Of a stretch of 64,000 bases of DNA, positions 35,155 through 43,530 are shown piece after piece. How positions within the stretch are numbered: position 1 is the stretch's first letter; the number at the start of each line of letters is the position of its first letter. Below the pieces are notes generated by a model, which saw only the letters and a list, made by a program, of their open reading frames with translations, was not told the origin of the DNA and did no database searches. Source of the stretch: Bacteroidales bacterium UBA3696 (GTDB lineage Bacteria; Bacteroidota; Bacteroidia; Bacteroidales; Paludibacteraceae); the NCBI GenBank assembly GCA_002372135.1, contig DFIN01000033.1:58077-122076 (forward strand), given 5' to 3'. Made by a program: the position numbers and the translations under genes.

Positions 35155-37092
35155 ATGAGTTTTTCGACCACTAATATACACTGGACATCCTCCGAACATT
35201 CGTCCACTACGCTGAAGATTGTATGCTACGTTGCCATCGCGCTACTAAGCGTTTTTTTGCGTCCCGCTCCTAATAGTGCTTTTCCCTACCATTACGAGCC
35301 GGGCAAGATATGGACCTACGAGACGCTGGTTGCCGAGTGGGATTTTCCCATCTACAAAGACGAGACTGCCTTTCGCCAAGAGCAGGCAGAGGCTCTGCAA
35401 TCCTATGCTCCGTGTTTCCGTTGGGTGAACAACCACAGGGCGAATGTACCCATTCTTTCTGCCCGCGATATGCGTCAAGTGGAGCAAGGCGGTTACCACC
35501 ACATCACCGTGGTCAATCGTACCCGCCGCACCCAAACCATTCCTCTTTCTCAACTCTATACGCCCAAGATGGCATACGAGCAGACGGGCAGAGAAATGGC
35601 TGTCAATCTGGAATACGACAGTTTGACATCGGCACAGGTGAAAGCAGATATTTTAGAATCCGTTTCTCCTACCGAGGGAGCCGTGATGCGCGGGGAGGTG
35701 ATTGCAGAGCACGGACAATTGCTTACGGAAGAGACCTGCCGCCGTTTAGCATCGTTGGAGCAGATTTACAGCGATCGGGGGTTCTCGCGTCAGCACATTA
35801 TCTGGTCATACACCGGTCGCGCGCTGGTGGCCTTCCTGCTTGTAGGGTTACTGATTCTTTTTCTTGTGGCTTTCAGGCAGCCGCTATGGGAACCATTGCG
35901 TTTTACGCTGTTTCTATGTCTGCTCATTGCGATGATGGAAGCCCTTTCGCTTTTGGTACTTCGTTTTGCCGATGCTTCGCTTATCTATATTTTGCCTTTT
36001 GCTTGGATTCCCATCCTTGTGCGTATTTTTTACGATTCCCGAACGGCTTTTTTTGCTCACCTCACGACGGTCATGCTCATCTCCCTTTCCGTACCTGACC
36101 CGTATTTGTTCGTGTTACTGCAAATTCCGATAGGGATAGTGGCTGTGGTATCTCTGAAAGATTTGACACGCCGCTCGCAATTGGCATTCACCGCCATCTA
36201 TATTCTCGTTGCATACGCCTTTCTCTATTCTTTTTACAACCTGATGCTGGCAGGCGACGGCAGTCATTTAGATTGGCGCCCCTACTTATATTTCGCGCTC
36301 AATGCGCTGTTAGTCATTACGGTATATAGTTTAGTATATGTATTTGAGAAATTGTTCCGTTTGGTCAGTTCGCTCACTTTGGTTGAATTGAGCAATATTA
36401 GCAGCGACCTCATGCAAACATTTGCGGAGCAGGCTCCCGGCACGTTTCAACACTCGCTGCAGGTGAGCAATCTGGCATCGGAAGCCGCCAAAAGCATCAA
36501 CGCCGACGCGTTGTTGGTGCGCACCGCCGCGCTATACCACGACATCGGCAAACTGGAACATCCCACATGGTTCATCGAGAATCAAAACGGGGGGGATAAC
36601 CCGCTCACACAAATGTCCAACCACGATGCCGCGCAAGCCGTTATCTCCCATATTAAGGCAGGCGAACAGTTTGCTGCCGAACACCATCTGCCCGAAGTGG
36701 TTCGGATGTTCATACGCTCCCACCACGGAACTTCCCTGGTGCGCTATTTTTACAATTCGGAAGTGAACCGACTTAAGCAAGCCGGGCTCAATCCTGCCAC
36801 CCATATCCACGAGGCAGATTACCGCTATGCCGGTCCTAAACCGCAAACAAAAGAGTCTGCCATACTGATGATGGCAGACGCAATAGAGGCACGCTCACGC
36901 TCCATGGAGACCTACACCGAGGAGAGCCTCAACGATATGGTAGAGCAAATGATTACCTTGCAAATAGAAGACGGGCAATTGGAAGAAACACCTCTTACTT
37001 TCAGCGACCTGAAGCGAATTAAACAGGTGTTCAAGGATCGGTTAAAATCCATGTACCACCACCGGATTGAATATCCGAAAGTGCAGGATTAA
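35155..37092 (+). CDS. 7TM-HD phosphohydrolase (PgpH-like, putative c-di-AMP phosphodiesterase)
   Basis: 645 residues. One N-terminal transmembrane segment (about 22-38) is followed by an extracytoplasmic 7TMR-HDED domain, then about seven transmembrane helices (about 218-410) and a cytoplasmic HD domain. HD residues include H433 (FQHSLQVSN), H462-D463 (YHDIGK) and later SHHGTS. The architecture matches PgpH of Gram-positive bacteria, which hydrolyses c-di-AMP; homologues are common in Bacteroidota. The substrate here is inferred from the family. It is last in the gldD operon. No c-di-AMP synthase gene lies in the window. Confidence 0.87.
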   Translation: MSFSTTNIHWTSSEHSSTTLKIVCYVAIALLSVFLRPAPNSAFPYHYEPGKIWTYETLVAEWDFPIYKDETAFRQEQAEALQSYAPCFRWVNNHRANVPILSARDMRQVEQGGYHHITVVNRTRRTQTIPLSQLYTPKMAYEQTGREMAVNLEYDSLTSAQVKADILESVSPTEGAVMRGEVIAEHGQLLTEETCRRLASLEQIYSDRGFSRQHIIWSYTGRALVAFLLVGLLILFLVAFRQPLWEPLRFTLFLCLLIAMMEALSLLVLRFADASLIYILPFAWIPILVRIFYDSRTAFFAHLTTVMLISLSVPDPYLFVLLQIPIGIVAVVSLKDLTRRSQLAFTAIYILVAYAFLYSFYNLMLAGDGSHLDWRPYLYFALNALLVITVYSLVYVFEKLFRLVSSLTLVELSNISSDLMQTFAEQAPGTFQHSLQVSNLASEAAKSINADALLVRTAALYHDIGKLEHPTWFIENQNGGDNPLTQMSNHDAAQAVISHIKAGEQFAAEHHLPEVVRMFIRSHHGTSLVRYFYNSEVNRLKQAGLNPATHIHEADYRYAGPKPQTKESAILMMADAIEARSRSMETYTEESLNDMVEQMITLQIEDGQLEETPLTFSDLKRIKQVFKDRLKSMYHHRIEYPKVQD

Positions 37093-37127
37093 CATTCTCT
37101 TGTCGCTACTCAAATCATTTGTGCCCT

Positions 37128-37604
37128 TTATTCGAATAGTTCGTGCGCTTCCTCGCCTACGACAATGAGGTGATAAATCAGTGTTTGTCGGATATCTTTT
37201 TGCCGTCCTCCCATCACAATCATGTGTTTGCGAAGTTGCGAATAGCGGCGTAGTGCCCATAGGGCTTCATCGTGCTGCTCGGCAAGCACATCCAATAACG
37301 CTTCCTGCGCTACATTCGACTGCCGTATGGCATCGTCATACACTACGGCTATAAAGATGGCAGCTCCCATGGATTGGGCTTTCACCGGCAGGGCATTGTC
37401 TTTCTGGGCACCTACAAGGAGCAGACAATACACTCCCTCCCGAAAGCCATTTTGCAAAAGATTGGAGATGAGCCCCATAATAGCACTCATAGCATCTGAC
37501 GGGTCATCTCTGTCCATGAGCATCACTTCCAAATCGGCACGGTCGTCATCCGTAGGCGACTGCAACTGCCGATACCAGGTCATTATTCCTTCGTTTTTAT
37601 CCAT
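37128..37604 (-). CDS. Conserved-looking protein of unknown function
   Basis: 158 residues from the ATG at 37604 (MDKNEGIMTWYRQL). No signal peptide; one moderately hydrophobic central stretch (GAAIFIAVVYDDAI) but no clear transmembrane segment, so likely cytoplasmic and mostly helical. I do not recognise the family. It ends convergent to the 7TM-HD gene with a 35-nt gap and starts 43 nt downstream of the PagL-like gene on the same strand, so it may be the last gene of the yicC-gmk-pagL unit. Codon use matches the left half, supporting a real gene. Confidence 0.6.
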   Translation of the reverse strand: MDKNEGIMTWYRQLQSPTDDDRADLEVMLMDRDDPSDAMSAIMGLISNLLQNGFREGVYCLLLVGAQKDNALPVKAQSMGAAIFIAVVYDDAIRQSNVAQEALLDVLAEQHDEALWALRRYSQLRKHMIVMGGRQKDIRQTLIYHLIVVGEEAHELFE

Positions 37605-37647
37605 TGTAACTCGTTTAATTCGGTTGATTAGACCCGTATGCAACGGG

Positions 37648-38988
37648 CTATATACGCACACCTATGCCGGCATCAATAAACTCAGCCTTTATCACATGCA
37701 ACTTCAAGCCCAAGTGTACAAAAAAGTTCTTCCCGCAATAGTAACGCAGCATCAGTTTCTGGTAGCACCAGCCATCTTGGTAATTGCTCACTTTTGTGGG
37801 GTCATAGGCATAAAAGACACCTCGGTTGAGGGGTTTGCCATTGTTAGCCGCCACGGCACTATATGGTTCCAGATTCTTCACGGGATCGTATAGATATACG
37901 CCGACGTGGTATCCGAACGTGAAATTCCCCACTACAAATTCCGGTTGCAGACTCACTCCCACCCGAAAGCAGTTAGCCGTCTTGCTCTCACGGAGGTATG
38001 TTTTGCCGTAATAGGTAATATGCTTGGCTCCTTCGGAAGCGAACTCGTCGCACAAGGCTGCATACGCACCGTCATAGTACATATCGCCACCTATTCCGAC
38101 GCGAAAAATGCTGATCGGCTGCCAATAGACCGACAATCCTGCCGATGCCACGCCAAACCATTCGCGGTCGCAATAATAGACGTTTCGTACTCCTCCGCCG
38201 GCATACATCTCGATGCCCCATTTCTTTTTCACCCCATCGTGCAACCGCGCGGGCACGTCCGTATCCGGCTCATAATAATGAAAACCCATCGTTTTGCGCG
38301 AAGGTGTATAAGCCATTCCCAATTCGGCATTAAACATATTCAGTCCGCCGTTGGGAGTCATTACACTACCATTCGATAGGTGTTGCCAAGCCACAGACAG
38401 AGTAACATCCCAGCCGTTTTTTATCGGAAAATCAAAATAAAATCCCCCGGTAAGAAAGGCATTCACTATACTGCCTATTGACGCATTAGCCACCTGTACA
38501 TATCCATTCTCCGTCATGATACGATAACTCTTCCAACGCAATTCATCGGGCACCGTGTTCGCATAGGTTCGCGTTACAAAGCCCAAACCTATTCCGGGTC
38601 GAAGACCAAAAATAGCCTTCGGATGGTGCACCAAGGGAATATTGAGATAGGCATGCGGCGCAATGGCTTGCCCGACATACTTCTGTTGCCCCATATCCAA
38701 CACAGTCAGTGCCAACCCCACGGAAGCATTGTTCCATTGCTGCAGACTATGCCAACGACCGGTAGGCAAGAACTCAACCGCCAACGTACCTCCCAAATTC
38801 ACTTCACGATCAAAATCAAACCCGCTCAACTTGTCATCCCGAAGCAGATAACCCAATGAAAACGCACCGCGATAACGCATCTTGTAGGAGACATCGGAAG
38901 CCGTCCGATGGTCAGCCGTGCGATACCTTACTGCCAACATGGGGAAAGTGAAGCAAAGACAAAGGAATATGGTACTGATTCGACGCAT
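37648..38988 (-). CDS. Acyloxyacyl hydrolase/PagL-like outer-membrane protein
   Basis: 446 residues with a signal peptide (RRISTIFLCLCFTFPMLA). A PagL-like active-site motif WQHLSNGSVMTPNGGLN gives H203 and S205 of the His-Ser pair; surrounding strands are barrel-like. Lipid A 3-O-deacylase PagL is about 150-190 residues; this protein adds a second barrel-like half after ~230 (EMYAGGGVRNVYY... to FIDAGIGVRI). It may trim lipid A acyl chains in the outer membrane, which fits a genome fragment with lpxK and an MsbA-type gene. It starts 8 nt after gmk on the same strand. The role of the C-terminal half is unknown. Confidence 0.72.
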   Translation of the reverse strand: MRRISTIFLCLCFTFPMLAVRYRTADHRTASDVSYKMRYRGAFSLGYLLRDDKLSGFDFDREVNLGGTLAVEFLPTGRWHSLQQWNNASVGLALTVLDMGQQKYVGQAIAPHAYLNIPLVHHPKAIFGLRPGIGLGFVTRTYANTVPDELRWKSYRIMTENGYVQVANASIGSIVNAFLTGGFYFDFPIKNGWDVTLSVAWQHLSNGSVMTPNGGLNMFNAELGMAYTPSRKTMGFHYYEPDTDVPARLHDGVKKKWGIEMYAGGGVRNVYYCDREWFGVASAGLSVYWQPISIFRVGIGGDMYYDGAYAALCDEFASEGAKHITYYGKTYLRESKTANCFRVGVSLQPEFVVGNFTFGYHVGVYLYDPVKNLEPYSAVAANNGKPLNRGVFYAYDPTKVSNYQDGWCYQKLMLRYYCGKNFFVHLGLKLHVIKAEFIDAGIGVRI

Positions 38989-38996
38989 ACTGACGA

Positions 38997-39554
38997 CTAA
39001 ACGTGCAAGAACCGGTTGACGATTTGCAGCAACTCACGCTGAGCCGTTGCCAAATCATCATTAACTACAATTCGATCAAAGTAAGGAGATTCCGCCAATT
39101 CCAATTCGGCTTTATTTACCCGTTCCTCAATTTTTTCGGGCGAATCGGTAGCACGGCTGACTAACCTTCTACGTAACTCCTCCACAGAAGGGGGGGCCAC
39201 AAATACAGATAAGGCACGCGAACCGAATATCTGCTTAAGATGCTTACCGCCTTGCACATCCACGTCAAAGACTACGTGGTGTCCGGCATTCTCTATGCGT
39301 TCAACTTCGCTCTTGAGCGTCCCGTAGTAGGTGCCCGCATACACATTCTCCCACTCCACAAAGGCATCTTCCTGTATCATCCGTTCAAACTCCGCCTGAG
39401 AAAGGAAATAGTATTCCCGTCCGTTCTGCTCCTTACCGCGAGGCGGACGAGTGGTGCAAGATATAGAAAACTCCAAATCGTTTCGCCGAGAAAGCAGGTA
39501 ATTGACCAATGTACTTTTGCCACTGCCCGACGGGGCTGAAAAAATCAGAATCAT
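38997..39554 (-). CDS. gmk: Guanylate kinase
   Basis: 185 residues. P-loop SAPSGSGKST (7-16), the GMP-binding SCTTRPPRGKEQNGREYYF segment and DVDVQGG are standard. It phosphorylates GMP to GDP in the cytoplasm. Its start overlaps the end of the YicC-family gene by 4 nt, the widespread yicC-gmk pairing. The downstream PagL-like gene begins 8 nt on. Confidence 0.97.
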   Translation of the reverse strand: MILIFSAPSGSGKSTLVNYLLSRRNDLEFSISCTTRPPRGKEQNGREYYFLSQAEFERMIQEDAFVEWENVYAGTYYGTLKSEVERIENAGHHVVFDVDVQGGKHLKQIFGSRALSVFVAPPSVEELRRRLVSRATDSPEKIEERVNKAELELAESPYFDRIVVNDDLATAQRELLQIVNRFLHV

Positions 39555-40459
39555 AATACATTCAATACTTGCTCTTTGATTTGTTCGAGCAAGTCTTTCA
39601 TTTTAACTACAATAATTTGCATTTCACTTTGATTTGCCTTTGAGCCGAGCGTATTGATTTCGCGTCCCATTTCTTGGGCGATAAATCCCAGTTTCTTACC
39701 CACACCCGACTCGCTACCTTCTGCCATTGTGCGGCGGAAATAGGCGATATGGTTGCTCAGTCGCACTTTTTCTTCCGTAATATCCAATTTCTCAAGATAA
39801 TAAATCAGTTCGGCCTCAAGGCGATTGCGGTCAACGGGTTGCAAGGTTTCGGCAGATAGTTGCACCAATTGCTGTTCAAGGCGCTGACGTATCTTTTCCA
39901 CGCGCCCTTTCTCTAAGGGTTCCACTTCGCTCAACAAGCGCTCTATGCCATTCAGTTTATCCGCAAACATGGCTTCCAACGCATTTCCCTCCTGTACGCG
40001 AAAGGCGGTAAAGGCTTTGGCAGCCTCTTCGATAGCACGGGACAGCAACTCCCACTCCTCGGCAGATATCGTTTCATCTCCGCCGGCCTTCAATACTTCG
40101 GGTATGCGCAACAAGGCAGCAAACAACGGTTCCTCAGGGGCTTGCAACTCCGTCTGCAGCTTGCGTAATTGATGGTAATAATAGCGAAAAGCGTCCTCGT
40201 TGATGGCGGTATAGATATTCGTTTGCTCTTCCGAAGCGGTTAGCGAAGCCGTATAAACACTCACTTCCACTTTTCCTCGTTGCAACACGGGAACAAGCAA
40301 CCGCCGTATCTCCGACTCATAGACATGAAACAAGGGAGAGGCTTTTATCGTCAAATCCAATTGTTTGGAATTGAGGCTTTTGATTTCAACTATTGTTTTA
40401 TGTTTGGCAAGCGCATATTCGGCTCTGCCATAACCGGTCATACTCTGTATCATTGTCAT
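39551..40459 (-). CDS. yicC: YicC/YloC-family endoribonuclease
   Basis: 302 residues; the family start MIQSMTGYGRAE lies at residue 3, so the true ATG may be 40453 rather than 40459. The N-terminal YicC domain and C-terminal DUF1732 domain (ISAEEWELL in the middle, then LGFIAQEMGREINTLGSKAN and VVKMKDLLEQIKEQVLNVL) are intact. YicC proteins are RNases implicated in small-RNA turnover in E. coli. It overlaps gmk by 4 nt. The gap to the upstream lipoprotein gene is 58 nt and shows only a weak palindrome (CCGACC/GGTCGG), not a clear terminator. Confidence 0.93.
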   Translation of the reverse strand: MTMIQSMTGYGRAEYALAKHKTIVEIKSLNSKQLDLTIKASPLFHVYESEIRRLLVPVLQRGKVEVSVYTASLTASEEQTNIYTAINEDAFRYYYHQLRKLQTELQAPEEPLFAALLRIPEVLKAGGDETISAEEWELLSRAIEEAAKAFTAFRVQEGNALEAMFADKLNGIERLLSEVEPLEKGRVEKIRQRLEQQLVQLSAETLQPVDRNRLEAELIYYLEKLDITEEKVRLSNHIAYFRRTMAEGSESGVGKKLGFIAQEMGREINTLGSKANQSEMQIIVVKMKDLLEQIKEQVLNVL

Positions 40460-40517
40460 TCTACAGAATACCGACCACGACGGGTCGGTATTCCTATTAA
40501 ACGGATGTAAAAATCCA

Positions 40518-42359
40518 CTATTTAACCACTATATTCTTAATTTCCCAAGTAGCAGACTCCGAGTCGTTGCAAACATACTTGAAGGCTATACGGCAGTTGG
40601 CAGCGCAGTTGGCAGCGGGGATGGGCATATTACCGCTGCTGACGTATCCCCAAGCGGCTGTACCATGTGTAGGAATAGGCATTTGTGTCCATGTAGCCGT
40701 TGTAACATCGCCGTCATAGTCGTTGCTCACCCATACGGTATAGTTGTCGGTGGAGACAGACATACTGCCGGCAGGACCACGCGCATGGTCAAAGGTGAGA
40801 ACGGCTTCTCTGCCGGTAGCATCAAAAGCGGGAGAAACCAGCCAGTCTTCATTGGCATGCGAAGCACTATTAGCATACCCGGACATCGTAGCACCATACT
40901 TGGTGGAGAGTGTCCACGCTTGATCGCCACTCACGCTTTGTGCGGTAAACAGACCGAAACTGGCTTGCGTCAACATCGTTTCGTTGAGCAAAACATCGGT
41001 AGGGTCGTCCGTAGCATCACCGGGATTACCGCCCGTCGGATCGCCTGTACTGCTTCCGTCGGGGTTGGTACCAATCTCTACATCGCCCACCTTGGCATAC
41101 GATACGGCTTTTACGCCGGCGCGTCCGAAGTATTTCTCCAAACTGCCATAGAGCAGCACTTCCTGCATTTTATACTCGGGATGACCTACCAGATTCAGAC
41201 CATCACGAACCACACCGGCAGGCAGAGCCACGGGAACAACTTTATTCTCATCTCTCTCTTCCGCAGCGGCGGCTATCACGATGTTTGTTTGACTATCAAA
41301 TCCTTCAAACAGCACATTGCCCGCCAAGGTCATGGACGAAGCCTTGATACAACCTACCACATAGGCGCGTACGTAGTAATTGCCCGTTTTGCTGTTGTTC
41401 AGTTTCATAATGTCGGACGCGGTGAAGGGATTTGCCAATGAGCCGTCGCCTTCCAACTCTACATCCGTTCCTGGATTATCACCGGGATCCACCGTGCCCG
41501 TTCCTTCTTCCAATATCTGAGCAATATAGCCGTCTTTGAATTCAGGCGTTGTACCACGGTAGTTGCATATCTTGGCAATCAGCACAATCTTGCTACCTAC
41601 GGCAGGTATCTGGTCGGAAGAGGTGAAGGGCTTATTATCCAAATAGTTGGTGTAGTAACTATCCATGCTGCCGGTGGAATCTTGCACGGTCATATTGATG
41701 TTGGTATACGTACCGGGCACATTCTCCGCTTTTGTCTTTATAGCCGTTATGATGACGGTATCCACATAGTACTCGGCGGTCGTTTCGCCCGAAGCCAATT
41801 GGTTCGCCAGCTGAATGGCCTCGGCAATGGTAATCGGTTGTGCATCAGCAGCATCCGGTTCATCTGCCATCTCAATAATGCGCAAGATGTAGCCATTCGC
41901 CATTTCGGGTGTAGTAGCGCCGGTATTCTTGTTCACATAGTTCTTCAACTTACCGATCATAACCACCTTACTGCCGACCAAGGGTACTTGACTGCTACTG
42001 GTGAAAGGTTGGTTATTGAGGTTGTTCATATACCAGCAGCCTATCGTTCCCGTAGAGTCCTTGATGGTGATATTGATATTGTTGTACGGGGTAGGCACAT
42101 TGCTCGGATTGGTATTGTTCTGAATTACCTCACCTTCTAATTTGTACATTTCGGTTGTGGAAGCTCCTGAATCCAACTTTGCGATGATATTCAAGGCTTC
42201 AGCAATGGTTATATACTCGCCTACTGAATCAGCAGGAGCCACAACGATGGTATCGTTGTAGTCCAAAGAGGGAGTAAAGGGAAAATCTTTCTCATCGCAC
42301 GCCACCAGACTGAGAAGGAGGACACACAATGCTCCGGTCAAAAAACGATTAAATTTCAT
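40518..42359 (-). CDS. Lipoprotein with repeated OB-like domains and a C-terminal adhesin-like domain
   Basis: 613 residues with lipobox LLSLVAC (Cys 21). Two clear repeats of ~105 residues start ITIAEALNIIAKLDSG and ITIAEAIQLANQLASG and share the ITIKDSTG / MTVQDSTG, NQPFTSSSQVP / NKPFTSSDQIP and VGSKVVMI / VGSKIVLI patterns. A third, more divergent unit (FTASDIMKLNNSKTGNYYVRAYVVG) follows an acidic Gly/Pro linker. This resembles DUF6359/OB-like repeats of Bacteroidota surface lipoproteins. The last ~170 residues look like a choice-of-anchor J/cleaved-adhesin sandwich (ANEDWLVSPAFD, LTFDHARG, WTQMPIP, CRIAFKYV). Probably surface-exposed and carbohydrate- or protein-binding; no SusC/D partner is present. 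It is a single-gene unit with its own promoter. Confidence 0.78.
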   Translation of the reverse strand: MKFNRFLTGALCVLLLSLVACDEKDFPFTPSLDYNDTIVVAPADSVGEYITIAEALNIIAKLDSGASTTEMYKLEGEVIQNNTNPSNVPTPYNNINITIKDSTGTIGCWYMNNLNNQPFTSSSQVPLVGSKVVMIGKLKNYVNKNTGATTPEMANGYILRIIEMADEPDAADAQPITIAEAIQLANQLASGETTAEYYVDTVIITAIKTKAENVPGTYTNINMTVQDSTGSMDSYYTNYLDNKPFTSSDQIPAVGSKIVLIAKICNYRGTTPEFKDGYIAQILEEGTGTVDPGDNPGTDVELEGDGSLANPFTASDIMKLNNSKTGNYYVRAYVVGCIKASSMTLAGNVLFEGFDSQTNIVIAAAAEERDENKVVPVALPAGVVRDGLNLVGHPEYKMQEVLLYGSLEKYFGRAGVKAVSYAKVGDVEIGTNPDGSSTGDPTGGNPGDATDDPTDVLLNETMLTQASFGLFTAQSVSGDQAWTLSTKYGATMSGYANSASHANEDWLVSPAFDATGREAVLTFDHARGPAGSMSVSTDNYTVWVSNDYDGDVTTATWTQMPIPTHGTAAWGYVSSGNMPIPAANCAANCRIAFKYVCNDSESATWEIKNIVVK

Positions 42360-42394
42360 ATTTATAATTATTTAATAATTTGCCTCATATTGTC

Positions 42395-42465
42395 ATGCCG
42401 TTATAATTAGACGGCATAACACCCCATTTGGCAGCAAAATTATAGCAAGCGTCCAACGCCTGCAA
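42395..42465 (-). promoter_or_regulatory. Promoter and 5'-UTR hairpin of the 613-residue lipoprotein gene
   Basis: On the minus strand a TTG (42465-42463), 20-nt spacer and TAATTTTG (42442-42435) form a plausible promoter. The leader contains a perfect 7-bp hairpin ATGCCGT/ACGGCAT (42395-42401 and 42411-42417) with a 9-nt loop and no T run, so not a terminator. Confidence 0.5.
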
Positions 42466-42503
42466 TAGGTAGGATATTATTTTTCAATTTTTTACGAAAA
42501 ATG

Positions 42504-42534
42504 TTTGTAGCATTGGAAATATGGCGTACTTTTG
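42504..42534 (+). promoter_or_regulatory. sigma-ABfr promoter for infC
   Basis: TTTG (42504-42507), 19-nt spacer, TACTTTTG (42527-42534); exact consensus, about 50 nt before the proposed AUC start. Confidence 0.78.
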
Positions 42535-42585
42535 CGCGCTTTTTTTAGAGTACTAACTAAAACCAAACACAAGGAGGACACAACT

Positions 42586-43140
42586 ATCGCCTATCCGCAA
42601 AATGGTCCGCAACATCGCGGCAGAGTAGAAAAAGAGATGCCCAATCGTATTAACGAAAAGATACGGGGCACAAGAGAAGTTCGCCTCGTAGGCGAGAATG
42701 TAGAGCAAGGTATCTATAGCTACGAGGAGGCGATGCGCATAGCCGACCTTCAGAACTTGGATTTGGTAGAGATTAGTCCCAATGCGGAGCCGCCTGTATG
42801 CCGCATAGTGGATTACCAGAAATTCTTGTACCAAAAGAAGCGTAAGGAGAAGGAGCAGAAGCAGAACTCTAAGAAGATTGACATCAAGGAGATACGCTTT
42901 GGACCGCAGACGGATGAGCACGACTACAACTTCAAGTTGAAGCACGCGCAAGAGTTCCTCAAAGACGGGGACAAAGTGAAGGCTTACGTCTTTTTCCGCG
43001 GTCGTTCCATTCTCTTCAAGGAGCAGGGCGAGTTGCTATTGGCACGATTCTGCACCGATTTGGAGGAAGTAGGTAAACCCGAAGCCGTGCCCAAGTTGGA
43101 AGGCAAACGCATGATTGTCATCATTGCTCCGAAGAAGTAG
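42586..43140 (+). CDS. infC: Translation initiation factor IF-3
   Basis: 184 residues from a proposed ATC start at 42586. A strong Shine-Dalgarno AAGGAGG (42571-42577) sits 8 nt before it, rare in Bacteroidota, and no ATG, GTG or TTG occurs at suitable spacing; the next ATG is at 42637 ([11 protein letters not shown]). Non-AUG starts in infC are known in E. coli (AUU), where IF-3 represses its own translation, so autoregulation is likely. N-domain ([34 protein letters not shown]) and C-domain ([35 protein letters not shown]) are complete. Codon use matches the left half, unlike rpmI and rplT just downstream. Confidence 0.93.
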   Translation: MAYPQNGPQHRGRVEKEMPNRINEKIRGTREVRLVGENVEQGIYSYEEAMRIADLQNLDLVEISPNAEPPVCRIVDYQKFLYQKKRKEKEQKQNSKKIDIKEIRFGPQTDEHDYNFKLKHAQEFLKDGDKVKAYVFFRGRSILFKEQGELLLARFCTDLEEVGKPEAVPKLEGKRMIVIIAPKK

Positions 43141-43154
43141 GCGAAAGTCGAAAG

Positions 43155-43236
43155 ACAAAAGAGAACAATATGGTCGCGGGGTCCTAAGGCTACCCTCGAC
43201 CTTAAACAAGAATACTAACTTAAATTACAAACCAAA
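43155..43236. other. Composition switch between infC and rpmI
   Basis: Left of here genes favour CGC, CTG, GGC and TTC codons at near 50% G+C by eye; right of here genes favour CGT/AGA, TTA/CTT, GGT and AT-rich wobble bases. The repeat copy at 43141-43154 matches repeats at 4.6 kb and 15.6 kb, so the left-type sequence extends at least that far. The switch therefore lies in this ~80-nt gap, or within the ribosomal genes if their codon bias hides it. Confidence 0.65.
43172..43201 (+). promoter_or_regulatory. Hairpin leader before rpmI with a 23S rRNA-like loop
   Basis: GGTCG-C-GGG (43172-43180) pairs with CCC-T-CGACC (43193-43201) around one mismatch. The stem-loop contains GGTCCTAAGG (43180-43189), identical to the universally conserved 23S rRNA segment at the I-CeuI site. 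It lacks a T run, so a terminator is unlikely; a leader for ribosomal-protein control of rpmI-rplT is possible. Confidence 0.5.
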
Positions 43237-43434
43237 ATGCCAAAGGTAAAGACTAATTCCGGTGCCAAAAAAAGATTCGCTCTTACCGGAACAGGAAAAA
43301 TCAAGAGAAAGCATGCTTTCAAGAGTCACATTCTGACTAAGAAGACTAAGAAGCAGAAGCGTAACTTAACTCATTTCTCTCTCGTAGAGAAAGCTAACAG
43401 CTCTGCAGTAAAGGAACTTCTTTGTTTGAAGTAA
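43237..43434 (+). CDS. rpmI: 50S ribosomal protein L35
   Basis: 65 residues, very basic. The start [28 protein letters not shown] and the [14 protein letters not shown] segment are typical of bacterial L35. It is part of the large-subunit assembly near domain V/VI of 23S rRNA. Order infC-rpmI-rplT is the normal operon; here codon use resembles the right half. The preceding 96 nt hold a hairpin. rplT follows after 96 nt. Confidence 0.97.
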   Translation: MPKVKTNSGAKKRFALTGTGKIKRKHAFKSHILTKKTKKQKRNLTHFSLVEKANSSAVKELLCLK

Positions 43435-43530
43435 TTTTTAAAGTATTCATTTCTAGTATTTTTAACCGAGTGATTAGCTTGAAGTTCCTTTGTAAAGAAA
43501 GGGCGCTAACATTCACAAAAACAATTTATT

